NCBI RefSeq assembly: GCF_011752565.1
Contig: NZ_VWXK01000023.1
Coordinates: 35,221 to 99,220 of the forward strand
Direction of reading: 5' to 3'
DNA from: Pantoea sp. Ap-967
GTDB taxonomy: Bacteria; Pseudomonadota; Gammaproteobacteria; Pseudomonadales; Pseudomonadaceae
DNA length: 64,000 nt
Under the pieces are notes generated by a model. The model searched no databases. It saw only the letters and a program-made list of their open reading frames with translations, and was not told the DNA's origin. Positions 15,310 through 23,920 of the stretch are shown piece by piece. A program made the position numbers and the translations under genes. The stretch's first letter is position 1. Every line of letters starts with the position of its first letter.

Positions 15310-16275
15310 TTAATCGCCAAAGGCCATGCCGTGGTTGGCCTTGCTGGTTTTCACCGCTTCCAGCACGGCCAGCAGGGTGTCGTCACGGTAGCGTTCCAGC
15401 GCGGCAATGCTGCGCTCGCCCAGTTGCTGCGCGGTGCCTTCGACCACATCGTCGATCAGCTTGTCGGTCAGCTCTGGCGCTGGCAGGTAGGTCCAGGGCA
15501 GTTTCAGCGCAGGGCCGAATTGGGCCATGAAGTGGCGCATGCCGGCGTCGCCCCCGGCCAGGGTGTAGGTGAGGAAGGTGCCCATGAACGACCAGCGCAG
15601 GCCCGCGCCGAAGCGGATCGCGTCGTCGATTTCACCGGTGCTGGCTACCCCATCGTTGACCAGGTGCAGGGCTTCGCGCCAAAGCGCTTCGAGCAGGCGG
15701 TCGGCGATGAAACCGGGCACTTCCTTGCGCACGTGCAGCGGGCGCATGCCCAGTGCCGTGTAGATGGTCTTCGCCGCTTCGATGGCTTCGGGGGCGGTAC
15801 GCTGGCCGCCGACGATCTCCACCAGCGGCAGCAGGTACACCGGGTTGAACGGGTGGCCCACCACGCAGCGTTCGGGGTGGGTGGCCGACTCGTAGAACTC
15901 GCTGGGCAACAGCCCCGAGGTGCTGGAGCCGATGATCGCGTCGGGCTTGGCGGCCGCGCTGATTTTCGCGTGCAGGTCGAGCTTGAGGTCCAGCCGCTCT
16001 GGTGCGCTTTCCTGAATGAAGTCGGCGTCGCGCACGCATTCCTCGATGGTGGCCACGAAGCGCAGGCGCTCTGGCGATGCACCCGGGGCCAGGCCTTGTT
16101 TCTGTAGGGCTGGCCAGGCATTGGCAATGCGCTTGCGCAGGGCCTGCTCGGCGCCGGGCGCCGGGTCCCAGGCGATCACGTCCAGGCCGTGGGCCAGGGC
16201 GCGGGCAACCCAGCCGCTGCCGATCACGCCGCTACCCAGGGCAGCGAAGGTCTTGATCTTGGTGATGAAGGGCAT
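15310..16275 (-). CDS. cdhA: L-carnitine dehydrogenase
   Basis: NAD-dependent dehydrogenase of the 3-hydroxyacyl-CoA dehydrogenase family, 321 aa, oxidising L-carnitine to 3-dehydrocarnitine. The Rossmann motif LGSGVIGSGW is at residues 13-22. Further family motifs are FIQESAPERLDLK, SSTSGLLPSEF and the VGHPFNPVYLLPLVEIVGG active-site region carrying the catalytic His. A C-terminal helical domain with the DAIRFGAGLRWSFMGTF segment follows. It is 18 bp downstream of cdhC and 10 bp upstream of cdhB. The start is supported by the AGGAGA site. Confidence 0.93.
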   Translation of the reverse strand: MPFITKIKTFAALGSGVIGSGWVARALAHGLDVIAWDPAPGAEQALRKRIANAWPALQKQGLAPGASPERLRFVATIEECVRDADFIQESAPERLDLKLDLHAKISAAAKPDAIIGSSTSGLLPSEFYESATHPERCVVGHPFNPVYLLPLVEIVGGQRTAPEAIEAAKTIYTALGMRPLHVRKEVPGFIADRLLEALWREALHLVNDGVASTGEIDDAIRFGAGLRWSFMGTFLTYTLAGGDAGMRHFMAQFGPALKLPWTYLPAPELTDKLIDDVVEGTAQQLGERSIAALERYRDDTLLAVLEAVKTSKANHGMAFGD

Positions 16276-16293
16276 GTAGGTCTCCTGAGGGGT

Positions 16294-17178
16294 TCAGCGG
16301 CGCTTGAGGTTCATCTTTTCCCGGCCTTCTGCCGGGCTGAGCACGCGGCCACCCATGCGGGTGATGATCTCTGCTGCGCGTTCCACCAACTGGCCGTTGC
16401 TGGCCAGCACGCCACGGTCCAGGTACAGGTTGTCTTCCAGGCCCACGCGCACGTTGCCGCCGAGCAGCACGGCCTGGGCGGCCATCGGCATCTGCATGCG
16501 GCCGATGCCGAAGCCGGCCCAGGTGACGTTGGCCGGCAGGTTGTCGACCATCGCCTTCATGGTGGTGGTGTCGGCCGGTGCGCCCCACGGGATACCCAGG
16601 CACAGCTGGAACAGCGGGTCGTCGAGCAGGCCTTCCTTCATCATTTGCTTGGCGAACCACAGGTGGCCGGTGTCGAAGATTTCCAGCTCGGCCTTCACCC
16701 CCAGCTCGGTGATGCGTTTGGCACCGGCGCGCAGCTGCGCCGGGGTGGAGACGTAGATGGCGTTGCCGTCACCGAAGTTGAGGGTGCCGCAGTCCAGGGT
16801 GCAGATTTCCGGCAGCAGTGCCTCGACGTGGGCCAGGCGCTCCAGCGGGCCGATCAGGTCGGTGCCGGGGCCGAATTCCATGGGCGACTCGCCCGGGCCG
16901 ATTTCCAGGTCGCCGCCCATGCCGGCGGTGAGGTTGACGATGATGTCGACGTCGGCTTCGCGGATGCGCTCCATGACTTCGCGGTACAGCGCCACGTCGC
17001 GGCTGAAACGGCCGGTTTCGGGGTCGCGGACGTGGCAGTGGACCACAGTGGCGCCGGCCTTGGCGGCTTCCACGGCGGATTCGGCGATCTGTTTCGGGGT
17101 GACCGGGACCAGGTGGCTCTTGGCGACCGTGTCGCCAGCGCCGGTGAGGGCGCAGGTGATGATGACGTCGTGGTTCAT
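16294..17178 (-). CDS. cdhC: 3-dehydrocarnitine cleavage enzyme (BKACE family)
   Basis: Beta-keto acid cleavage enzyme, formerly DUF849, 294 aa. It condenses 3-dehydrocarnitine with acetyl-CoA to give betainyl-CoA and acetoacetate. Visible motifs are VIITCALTGAGD (N-terminal strand), VVHCHVRDPETG with the zinc-binding His pair, VNLTAGMGG, and the GIPWGAPADT segment. ATG 17178 starts the conserved core; an in-frame extension upstream reads through a REP arm and is rejected. It is second gene after caiX. Confidence 0.93.
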   Translation of the reverse strand: MNHDVIITCALTGAGDTVAKSHLVPVTPKQIAESAVEAAKAGATVVHCHVRDPETGRFSRDVALYREVMERIREADVDIIVNLTAGMGGDLEIGPGESPMEFGPGTDLIGPLERLAHVEALLPEICTLDCGTLNFGDGNAIYVSTPAQLRAGAKRITELGVKAELEIFDTGHLWFAKQMMKEGLLDDPLFQLCLGIPWGAPADTTTMKAMVDNLPANVTWAGFGIGRMQMPMAAQAVLLGGNVRVGLEDNLYLDRGVLASNGQLVERAAEIITRMGGRVLSPAEGREKMNLKRR

Positions 17179-17204
17179 GGTGTGGTTCCTTGGGTTGTCT
17201 GTGC

Positions 17205-17302
17205 GGGTCCTTTCGCGGGGCAAGCCCGCTCCTACAAGGGATCGAAGATCCCCTGACAAACGCATGACTTGTAGGAGCGGGCTTGCCCCGCGAAAGGGCC
17301 GG
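17205..17302. repeat. REP pair (GCGGGC class) inside the carnitine operon
   Basis: Inverted pair TTTCGCGGGGCAAGCCCGCT ... complement, separated by about 47 bases, between caiX and cdhC. The placement parallels the hairpin between choX and choW and may protect the caiX mRNA from 3' decay. Confidence 0.9.
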
Positions 17303-17303
17303 A

Positions 17304-18248
17304 TCAGTTGGCGCTAAGCTTGAGATTGTCCGCCGCAGGCTTGCCGTCAAAGGTGGTCACACCCTCAAGCCAGCGGGCCTTGTCCTCGGGGTGGTCCTTG
17401 AGCCATTGGCGGGCCGAAGCCAGGGCGTCCTTGTGGTCGAGCAGTGGCTGCATCATGCGGCTCTCGTCCTCGGCGCTGAAGGTCAGGTTGGCCAGCAGGC
17501 GGTGGGCATTGGGGCACTTTTCGGCGTAATCGGGTGCGGTCACCGTCCACACCGTGGCGCGGCCTTCATCCGGGCCCAGGGCATCCTGGCTATCCCCCAG
17601 GTAGGCCATGTCGATGTTGACGTTCATCGGGTGCGGCGCCCAGCCGAAGAACACCACCGCTTCCTTGCGCCGCACGGCGCGGTCGACGGCGGCGAGCATG
17701 CCGGCTTCGCTGGACTCCACCAGCTGGAACTTGCCCAGGCCGAACTGGTTCTTGCTGATCATCGCCTTGATCTGGGTATTGGCACCCGAGCCAGGTTCGA
17801 TGCCGTAGAGCTTGCCGCCCAGTTCCTTCTCGAACTTATGGATATCGGCGAAGGTCTTCAGGCCCTTGTCGTACAGGTACTTGGGCACGGCGAGGGTGGC
17901 GCGGGCGTCTTCCAGGCTGGGTTTGTCCAGCACCTTGACCTGCTTGGCGTCGATGAACGGGGTGATGGTCTGGGTCATGATCGGGTTCCAGTAACCCAGG
18001 AACATGTCCAGGCGCTTGTCGCGAATGCCGGCGAAGATGATCTGCTGCGAGGCGCTGGTCTGCTTGGTCTGGTAGCCCAGGCCGTCGAGCAGTACCTGGG
18101 CCATGGCGCTGGTGGCGATGACGTCGGTCCAGTTGACCACGCCCAGGCGCACGTTCTTGCAGGTGGCAGGCTCGGCGGCGAATAGCGGGGTGGCGACCAT
18201 GCAGGTCACGGCAAGGGACAACAGGCTGCGGCGGATCAAGCGGGACAT
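17304..18248 (-). CDS. caiX: Carnitine ABC transporter substrate-binding protein
   Basis: Periplasmic binding protein, 314 aa, ChoX/OpuAC family. The signal peptide (MSRLIRRSLLSLAVTCMVATP, cleaved before AEPATC) sets the start at 18248. Aromatic-box candidates lie in VNWTDV, GYWNPIM and FFGWAPHPMN. In P. aeruginosa CaiX delivers carnitine to the shared Cbc permease; no permease gene lies next to caiX here, consistent with sharing ChoWV at the left edge. First gene of the carnitine operon, divergent from cdhR. Confidence 0.92.
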   Translation of the reverse strand: MSRLIRRSLLSLAVTCMVATPLFAAEPATCKNVRLGVVNWTDVIATSAMAQVLLDGLGYQTKQTSASQQIIFAGIRDKRLDMFLGYWNPIMTQTITPFIDAKQVKVLDKPSLEDARATLAVPKYLYDKGLKTFADIHKFEKELGGKLYGIEPGSGANTQIKAMISKNQFGLGKFQLVESSEAGMLAAVDRAVRRKEAVVFFGWAPHPMNVNIDMAYLGDSQDALGPDEGRATVWTVTAPDYAEKCPNAHRLLANLTFSAEDESRMMQPLLDHKDALASARQWLKDHPEDKARWLEGVTTFDGKPAADNLKLSAN

Positions 18249-18392
18249 GGTGGCTCTCCATCGGCAGAACATTTTTATGGGGCCGGCCTCTTTGGGCCGT
18301 GTGAACACGCTACGCTGCTGCCAGGGCAGAAATTCGCACCCTGGCGACCAACATTTGCACGGTGGCGACCACCTTCAGCCGTGGAGCACGCA
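18249..18392. promoter_or_regulatory. Divergent caiX / cdhR promoter region
   Basis: 144 bp between the carnitine operon and its activator. A direct repeat CCCTGGCGACCAACATT / CACGGTGGCGACCACCTT (about 18340-18375) has a period of about 21 bp and is a plausible CdhR site. This is inference. Confidence 0.4.
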
Positions 18393-19337
18393 ATGCCGCA
18401 ATTGATTCATTTCCTACTGTTGCCGGGGTTCTCGGCGATGGGCTTCATCAGCGCCCTGGAACCGCTGCGGGTAGCCAACCGCTTCAAGGGGCCGTCGTAC
18501 CAGTGGCGCGTGCTGAGCCTGGATGGCGGCGCGGTGCAGGCCAGCAATGGCATGTCGGTGAATGCCGATGGCGCCTTGGGGGAGGGGGAGCCTGGGGGGA
18601 TCTTGCTGATCGTCGCCGGCTTCGAGCCGCTGGCCTGCTATGGGCCGCCGTTGCAGCAGGCCTTGCGCCGGCTTGACCATGACGGCGTGATTCTGGGCGG
18701 CATCGATACCGGCCCGGTGGTGTTGGCTGAAGCCGGCCTGCTCGACGGTTATCGTGCAACCCTGCACTGGGAAGCGTTGGACGCCTTCAAGGAGCGCTAC
18801 CCGCGCCTGCAGGTCACCCAGGAGCTGTTCGAAATCGACCGCCGGCGCATCACCTGTGCCGGGGGCACTGCCTCGATCGACCTGATGCTCGACTTGATCG
18901 GCCAGGCCCACGGCAGTGAATTGGCGGTGCAGGTGTCCGAGCAGTTCGTGCTCGGGCGCATTCGCCCACGCCAGGATCACCAGCGCATGCAGATTGCCAG
19001 CCGGTACGGGCTGAGCAACAAGAAGTTGGTGAAGGTGATTGGCGAGATGGAGCGCAACGTCGAACAACCGCTCAATACCCAGCTGCTGGCAGAAGCGGTG
19101 CAGGTGACCCGGCGGCAGTTGGAGCGTTTGTTCAGGCTGCATCTGGACGACACGCCCAGTGGCTTCTACCTGCGGATTCGGTTGGACAAGGCGCGCCAGC
19201 TATTGCGCCAGACCGACATGAGCGTGCTGGAAGTGGCCGTGGCGTGCGGGTTCGAGTCGGCTTCGTATTTTACCCGGTGTTATCGGGCGCGGTTTCAGCG
19301 ATGCCCGCGGGAGGACAGGTTGGCTCGGGCGATCTGA
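18393..19337 (+). CDS. cdhR: Carnitine-responsive AraC-family activator CdhR
   Basis: GATase1-like AraC regulator, 314 aa. The N-terminal DJ-1/PfpI-like domain (PQLIHFLLLPGFSAMGFISA) has a GGIDTGPVVLAEAGLLDGY elbow region. The C-terminal double helix-turn-helix is NTQLLAEAVQVTRRQLERLF and VLEVAVACGFESASYFTRCY. It is adjacent and divergent to caiX-cdhCAB, as in P. aeruginosa where CdhR activates carnitine catabolism. ATG 18393 has GGAG 6 bases upstream, which favours it over GTG 18381. Confidence 0.92.
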   Translation: MPQLIHFLLLPGFSAMGFISALEPLRVANRFKGPSYQWRVLSLDGGAVQASNGMSVNADGALGEGEPGGILLIVAGFEPLACYGPPLQQALRRLDHDGVILGGIDTGPVVLAEAGLLDGYRATLHWEALDAFKERYPRLQVTQELFEIDRRRITCAGGTASIDLMLDLIGQAHGSELAVQVSEQFVLGRIRPRQDHQRMQIASRYGLSNKKLVKVIGEMERNVEQPLNTQLLAEAVQVTRRQLERLFRLHLDDTPSGFYLRIRLDKARQLLRQTDMSVLEVAVACGFESASYFTRCYRARFQRCPREDRLARAI

Positions 19338-19351
19338 TGATTGCCTGTGCC

Positions 19352-19384
19352 GGCCCTTTCGCGGGCTTGCCCGCGAAGAGGCCA
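19352..19384. repeat. Short REP-like hairpin
   Basis: TTCGCGGGC-TTG-CCCGCGAA stem flanked by GGCC motifs, 15 bp past the cdhR stop. It lies between convergent cdhR and the gene at 19393 and may terminate both. Confidence 0.75.
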
Positions 19385-19392
19385 GTGCAGGC

Positions 19393-19794
19393 TTACTGCT
19401 GGCCGATGGACTGCAGATACTCCGAACGGTCATCACTACGCTGCGCCACGCAGGTATCCCATGCCGCCTGCAACGCCTTACTGCCGGCCTTCTCGGCATA
19501 GGTTTCGACCTTGCAGTCGGCATCGCGCAGTTGCGTCCACAGCTTCTCGGCCGCCTCCATGCGCCCGACCAGGGCCTTGGCGTTGTCGCCATCATCGGCG
19601 TGCTGGTCACGAATGCGCTGGATCAGGTCATCATACGCCGACTTCAATTCACGCTCGGCGGTCTGTTTGTTGAACGCCGCGCAGGCGAAAGTCTGCTGGT
19701 CGCTCTCGACGTTGTCGCACGGCGTGCTTTCTTCCTCGCCGGCGTGAGCGCCGGTCACCACGGCCAGCAACACCAGCCATGCCATCGATCTCAT
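19393..19794 (-). CDS. LprI-like (DUF1311) exported protein
   Basis: Secreted or periplasmic protein, 133 aa. The signal peptide is MRSMAWLVLLAVVTGAHA, followed by a mature chain with four cysteines (CDNV, FACAAF, DADCKV, WDTCVAQ) and the helical EREL-SAYDDLI...W...RDADC pattern of the lysozyme-inhibitor LprI N-terminal / DUF1311 family. AAGGAG lies just upstream. It is divergent from the M19-family gene. Function in this locus is unknown; it may be only a neighbour. Confidence 0.8.
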   Translation of the reverse strand: MRSMAWLVLLAVVTGAHAGEEESTPCDNVESDQQTFACAAFNKQTAERELKSAYDDLIQRIRDQHADDGDNAKALVGRMEAAEKLWTQLRDADCKVETYAEKAGSKALQAAWDTCVAQRSDDRSEYLQSIGQQ

Positions 19795-20078
19795 CCGTTT
19801 TCTCCTTAACAGGCTGACGAATCGGCAGGATTCTCGCTCAGCCGCCGAGAAGACGATAGCTCTCTGACGAAATGTTCATCAAACAGCTACGCATGTCGTT
19901 ATCGCGACTGTCTCGCATCCCCAGGCGCCGTGCCAGAGGGTGCGATGTCGCGCATTGACGCTTTCGGCAAACCCCCTGTCGTTTTTGCATCGGGGCGCCT
20001 TTGGGCACAGGCATATGCTGGCCCCAAAGCGCCGGCACAAGGTTCGGCGAGCCCAACTGAATAAAAGGGGACAGCCTG
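19795..20078. promoter_or_regulatory. Divergent promoter region before the dgc cluster
   Basis: 284 bp with no gene seen. It separates the LprI-like gene from the M19-dgcAB-etf cluster and should carry the GbdR-dependent promoter for the latter. Confidence 0.4.
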
Positions 20079-21056
20079 ATGAGCCCAGCCGAACTTCACG
20101 CCGACAGCATCGTCATCGACGGCCTGATCATTGCCAAATGGAACCGCGAGCTGTTCGAGGACATGCGCAAGGGCGGGCTGACTGCGGCCAACTGCACCGT
20201 GTCGGTGTGGGAAGGGTTCAAGGCCACCGTCGACCAGATCGCCGCCAGCCAGAAGCTGATTCGCGACAACAGCGACCTGGTGATGCCGGTGCGCACCACC
20301 GCCGACATCCGCAAGGCCAAGGAGCTGGGCAAAACCGGCATCCTCTTCGGCTTCCAGAACGCCCACGCCTTCGAAGACCAGATTGCCTATGTAGACGTGT
20401 TCAAGCAGCTGGGCGTGGGCATCGTGCAGATGTGCTACAACACCCAGAACCTGGTGGGCACCGGTTGCTACGAGCGTGATGGCGGGCTGTCGGGCTTTGG
20501 CCGCGAGATCGTGGCGGAAATGAACCGCGTCGGCATCATGTGCGACCTGTCCCACGTCGGTTCGAAAACCTCCGAGGAAGTCATCCTCGAATCGAAAAAA
20601 CCGGTCTGCTACTCCCACTGCCTGCCGTCGGGCTTGAAAGAACACCCGCGCAACAAGTCGGACGAAGAACTGAAGTTCATTGCCGACCACGGTGGCTTCG
20701 TTGGCGTGACCATGTTCGCGCCGTTCCTGGCCAAGGGCATCGACTCGACCATCGACGACTACGCCGAGGCCATCGAGTACACCATGAACATCGTCGGTGA
20801 AGACGCCATCGGTATCGGTACCGACTTCACCCAGGGCCACGGCCAGGACTTCTTCGAGTACCTGACCCACGACAAGGGCTACGCCCGCCGCCTGACCAAC
20901 TTCGGCAAGATCATCAACCCGCTGGGCATTCGTACCGTCGGCGAATTCCCCAACCTCACCGAGACCCTGCTCAAGCGCGGCCATTCCGAGCGCGTGGTAC
21001 GCAAGATCATGGGTGAGAACTGGGTCAACGTCCTCAAGGACGTCTGGGGCGAGTAA
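20079..21056 (+). CDS. Membrane dipeptidase (M19) family protein of the betaine regulon
   Basis: 325 aa, renal-dipeptidase (M19) TIM-barrel family. Conserved family segments include LGVGIVQMCYNTQNLVGTGC, GIMCDLSHVG, CYSHCLPSG and IGIGTDFTQG. The N-terminal His-x-Asp zinc pair expected after the first strand (consensus D-G-H-x-D) is not present: the sequence reads VIDGLIIAKWNRE. In P. aeruginosa the orthologue lies at the same place, belongs to the GbdR regulon and has no assigned substrate. It heads the cluster with the V4R-like gene and dgcAB. The start is supported by the GGGGACAG site upstream. Confidence 0.88.
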   Translation: MSPAELHADSIVIDGLIIAKWNRELFEDMRKGGLTAANCTVSVWEGFKATVDQIAASQKLIRDNSDLVMPVRTTADIRKAKELGKTGILFGFQNAHAFEDQIAYVDVFKQLGVGIVQMCYNTQNLVGTGCYERDGGLSGFGREIVAEMNRVGIMCDLSHVGSKTSEEVILESKKPVCYSHCLPSGLKEHPRNKSDEELKFIADHGGFVGVTMFAPFLAKGIDSTIDDYAEAIEYTMNIVGEDAIGIGTDFTQGHGQDFFEYLTHDKGYARRLTNFGKIINPLGIRTVGEFPNLTETLLKRGHSERVVRKIMGENWVNVLKDVWGE

Positions 21057-21132
21057 GCCGCTCTCCAAGCCTGATAGCCCCAGCCAGCAACGCCGGGGCA
21101 CCCACATAAAAATTTTATGGAGTTGAGTTTCC

Positions 21133-21663
21133 ATGGCCAAGATCGCCCCGCAATTGCCAATCGAAGTCGACAGCGAAACCGGTGTCTGGACCAGCGACGC
21201 CCTGCCGATGCTGTACGTGCCGCGCCATTTCTTCGTCAACAACCACATCGGTATCGAGGAAGTGCTGGGCGCCGACGCCTACGCCGAAATCCTCTACAAG
21301 GCCGGCTACAAGTCCGCCTGGCACTGGTGCGAGAAGGAAGCCGAATGCCATGGCCTGGAAGGCGTGGCGGTGTTCGAGCACTACATGAAGCGCCTGAGCC
21401 AACGCGGCTGGGGCCTGTTCGAAATCCAGGACATCGACCTGGATAAAGGCACCTGCAGCGTCAAGCTCAAGCACTCGGCCTTCGTGTACGTGTACGGCAA
21501 GTGCGGGCGCAAGGTCGACTACATGTTCACCGGCTGGTTCGCCGGTGCCATGGACCAGATTCTCGCTGCCCGCGGCAGCTCGATCCGCACCGTGGCCGAA
21601 CAGGTGTACGGCGGATCGGAAGAAGGCCACGAAGATGGCCTGTTCGTTACAAAGCCGTTGTAA
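21133..21663 (+). CDS. V4R-like / DUF5943 protein of the dgc cluster
   Basis: 176 aa cytosolic protein without signal peptide. The central part (IEEVLGADAYAEILYKAGYK, ECHGLEGVAVFEHYMKRLSQ, ILAARGSSIRTVAEQVYGG) resembles the V4R/4-vinyl reductase small-molecule-binding fold, annotated DUF5943 in Pseudomonas. It is 76 bp after the M19 gene and 15 bp before dgcA, so it is co-transcribed with dimethylglycine demethylation. The role is unknown; accessory or ligand-binding function is inferred. Confidence 0.8.
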   Translation: MAKIAPQLPIEVDSETGVWTSDALPMLYVPRHFFVNNHIGIEEVLGADAYAEILYKAGYKSAWHWCEKEAECHGLEGVAVFEHYMKRLSQRGWGLFEIQDIDLDKGTCSVKLKHSAFVYVYGKCGRKVDYMFTGWFAGAMDQILAARGSSIRTVAEQVYGGSEEGHEDGLFVTKPL

Positions 21664-21678
21664 GCCGGAGAAAGCGTC

Positions 21679-23739
21679 ATGGCATTCGAAGCAATGTTCC
21701 AGCCGATCCAGATCGGCAAACTGACCATCCGCAACCGTGTGCTCAGTACCGCGCACGCCGAGGTCTACGCCACTGACGGCGGCATGACCACCGACCGCTA
21801 TGTGAAGTATTACGAAGAGAAGGCCAAGGGCGGCATCGGCATGGCGATCTGCGGCGGCTCGTCGGTGGTGGCCATCGACAGCCCGCAGGAGTGGTGGTCG
21901 TCGGTCAACCTGTCGACCGACCGCATCATCCCGCACTTCCAGAACCTGGCCGACGCCATGCACAAGCATGGCGCCAAGATCATGATCCAGATTACCCACA
22001 TGGGCCGCCGCTCGCGCTGGGACGGCTTCAACTGGCCAACCCTGATGTCGCCCTCGGGCATTCGCGAACCGGTACACCGCGCCACCTGCAAAACCATCGA
22101 GGTGGAAGAGATCTGGCGGGTGATCGGCAACTACGCGCAAGCCGCGCGCCGGGCCAAGGAAGGTGGCCTGGACGGCGTGGAACTGTCGGCCGTGCACCAG
22201 CACATGATCGACCAGTTCTGGAGCCCGCGGGTCAACAAGCGTACCGACGAATGGGGCGGCAGCTTCGAAGGCCGCATGAAGTTCGGCCTGGAAGTGCTCA
22301 AGGCGGTGCGCGCCGAAGTGGGCGACGACTTCTGCGTGGGCATGCGTATCTGCGGTGACGAGTTCCACCCCGATGGCCTCAGCCACGAGGACATGAAGCA
22401 GATCGCCGCCTACTACGACGCCACCGGCATGATCGACTTCATCGGCGTGGTCGGCTCGGGCTGCGACACCCACAACACCCTGGCCAACGTCATCCCCAAC
22501 ATGAGCTACCCGCCGGAGCCGTTCCTGCACCTGGCGGCTGGCATCAAGGAAGTGGTCAAGGTTCCGGTGCTGCACGCGCAGAACATCAAGGACCCGAACC
22601 AGGCCACGCGCATTCTCGAAGGCGGCTACGTGGACATGGTCGGCATGACCCGCGCCCACATCGCCGACCCGCACCTGATCGCCAAGATCAAGATGGGCCA
22701 GGTTGACCAGATCAAGCAGTGCGTCGGTGCCAACTACTGCATCGACCGCCAGTACCAGGGCCTGGATGTGCTGTGCATCCAGAACGCCGCCACCTCCCGT
22801 GAATACATGGGCGTGCCGCACATCATCGAGAAAACCACCGGGCCCAAGCGCAAGGTGGTGATCGTGGGGGCTGGCCCAGCCGGCATGGAAGCGGCCCGGG
22901 TGGCTGCCGAACGTGGCCATGACGTGACCGTGTTCGAGAAGAAGGAACAGATTGGCGGGCAGATCACCATCGCCGCCAAGGCACCGCAGCGCGACCAGAT
23001 TGCCGGTATCACCCGCTGGTACCAGCTGGAGTTCGCCCGCCTGAAGATCGACCTGCGCCTGGGCACGGCCGCCGACGTGGCAACCATCCAGGACCTGCGC
23101 CCGGACATCATCGTGCTGGCCGTGGGTGGGCATTCGTTCCTTGAGCAGAACGAGCACTGGGGCGCCGCCGAAGGGCTGGTGGTCAGCAGCTGGGACGTGC
23201 TCGACGGCAAGGTGGCACCGGGCAAGAACGTGCTGGTGTACGACACCATCTGCGAGTTCACCGGCATGTCGGTGGCCGACTTCATTGCCGACAAGGGCAG
23301 CCAGGTGGAGATCGTCACCGACGACATCAAGCCGGGCGTGGCCATGGGCGGCACCACCTTCCCCACCTACTACCGCAGCATGTACCCCAAGGAAGTGATC
23401 ATGACCGGCGACATGATGCTGGAAAAGGTCTACCGCGAGGGCGACAAGCTGGTGGCGGTGCTGGAGAACGAATACACCGGTGCCAAGGAAGAGCGCGTGG
23501 TCGACCAGGTGGTGGTGGAGAACGGCGTGCGCCCGGACGAGCAGCTGTACTACGCGCTCAAGGACGGCTCGCGCAACAAGGGCCAGATCGACGTGGAGGC
23601 GCTGTTCGCCATCAAGCCACAGCCGATCCTCAGCCAGCCGGGCGAGGGCTACCTGCTGTACCGCATCGGCGACTGCGTGGCCCAGCGTAACGTGCATGCG
23701 GCGATCTACGACGCCTTGCGCCTGTGCAAGGACTTCTGA
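21679..23739 (+). CDS. dgcA: Dimethylglycine demethylase subunit DgcA
   Basis: 686 aa flavoprotein of the old-yellow-enzyme/2,4-dienoyl-CoA reductase type. The N-terminal FMN TIM barrel covers about 1-340 (MFQPIQIGKLTIRNRV, QITHMGRRSRWDG, AVHQHMIDQFWSPRVNKRTD). 4Fe-4S cysteines include C348, C354 and C366. The C-terminal FAD/NAD domain starts near 394 (VVIVGAGPAGMEAARVAAERG). With DgcB and ETF it demethylates dimethylglycine to sarcosine. It lies between the V4R-like gene and dgcB; a REP pair separates dgcA from dgcB. Confidence 0.93.
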   Translation: MAFEAMFQPIQIGKLTIRNRVLSTAHAEVYATDGGMTTDRYVKYYEEKAKGGIGMAICGGSSVVAIDSPQEWWSSVNLSTDRIIPHFQNLADAMHKHGAKIMIQITHMGRRSRWDGFNWPTLMSPSGIREPVHRATCKTIEVEEIWRVIGNYAQAARRAKEGGLDGVELSAVHQHMIDQFWSPRVNKRTDEWGGSFEGRMKFGLEVLKAVRAEVGDDFCVGMRICGDEFHPDGLSHEDMKQIAAYYDATGMIDFIGVVGSGCDTHNTLANVIPNMSYPPEPFLHLAAGIKEVVKVPVLHAQNIKDPNQATRILEGGYVDMVGMTRAHIADPHLIAKIKMGQVDQIKQCVGANYCIDRQYQGLDVLCIQNAATSREYMGVPHIIEKTTGPKRKVVIVGAGPAGMEAARVAAERGHDVTVFEKKEQIGGQITIAAKAPQRDQIAGITRWYQLEFARLKIDLRLGTAADVATIQDLRPDIIVLAVGGHSFLEQNEHWGAAEGLVVSSWDVLDGKVAPGKNVLVYDTICEFTGMSVADFIADKGSQVEIVTDDIKPGVAMGGTTFPTYYRSMYPKEVIMTGDMMLEKVYREGDKLVAVLENEYTGAKEERVVDQVVVENGVRPDEQLYYALKDGSRNKGQIDVEALFAIKPQPILSQPGEGYLLYRIGDCVAQRNVHAAIYDALRLCKDF

Positions 23740-23774
23740 TCGCCCCGTCTTTGTAGAGGCGGGACAGGCCCCCC

Positions 23775-23868
23775 TGTAGGAGCGAGCGAAGCTCGCGATG
23801 GCGTAGGCCCTGGCAACCTGGTTGTCTGATTGGCCGCTATCGCGAGCGCTGCTCGCTCCTACAGGGGT
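23775..23868. repeat. REP pair (GCGAGC class) between dgcA and dgcB
   Basis: CTGTAGGAGCGAGCGAAGCT and the inverted copy GCGAGCGCTGCTCGCTCCTA around a spacer of about 40 bases. It lies inside the operon. Confidence 0.85.
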
Positions 23869-23920
23869 CCGCGCCACGTTTGAGAGTGGCGCAAGAATCC
23901 AGCTGTTGTGGGAGCCTCCC

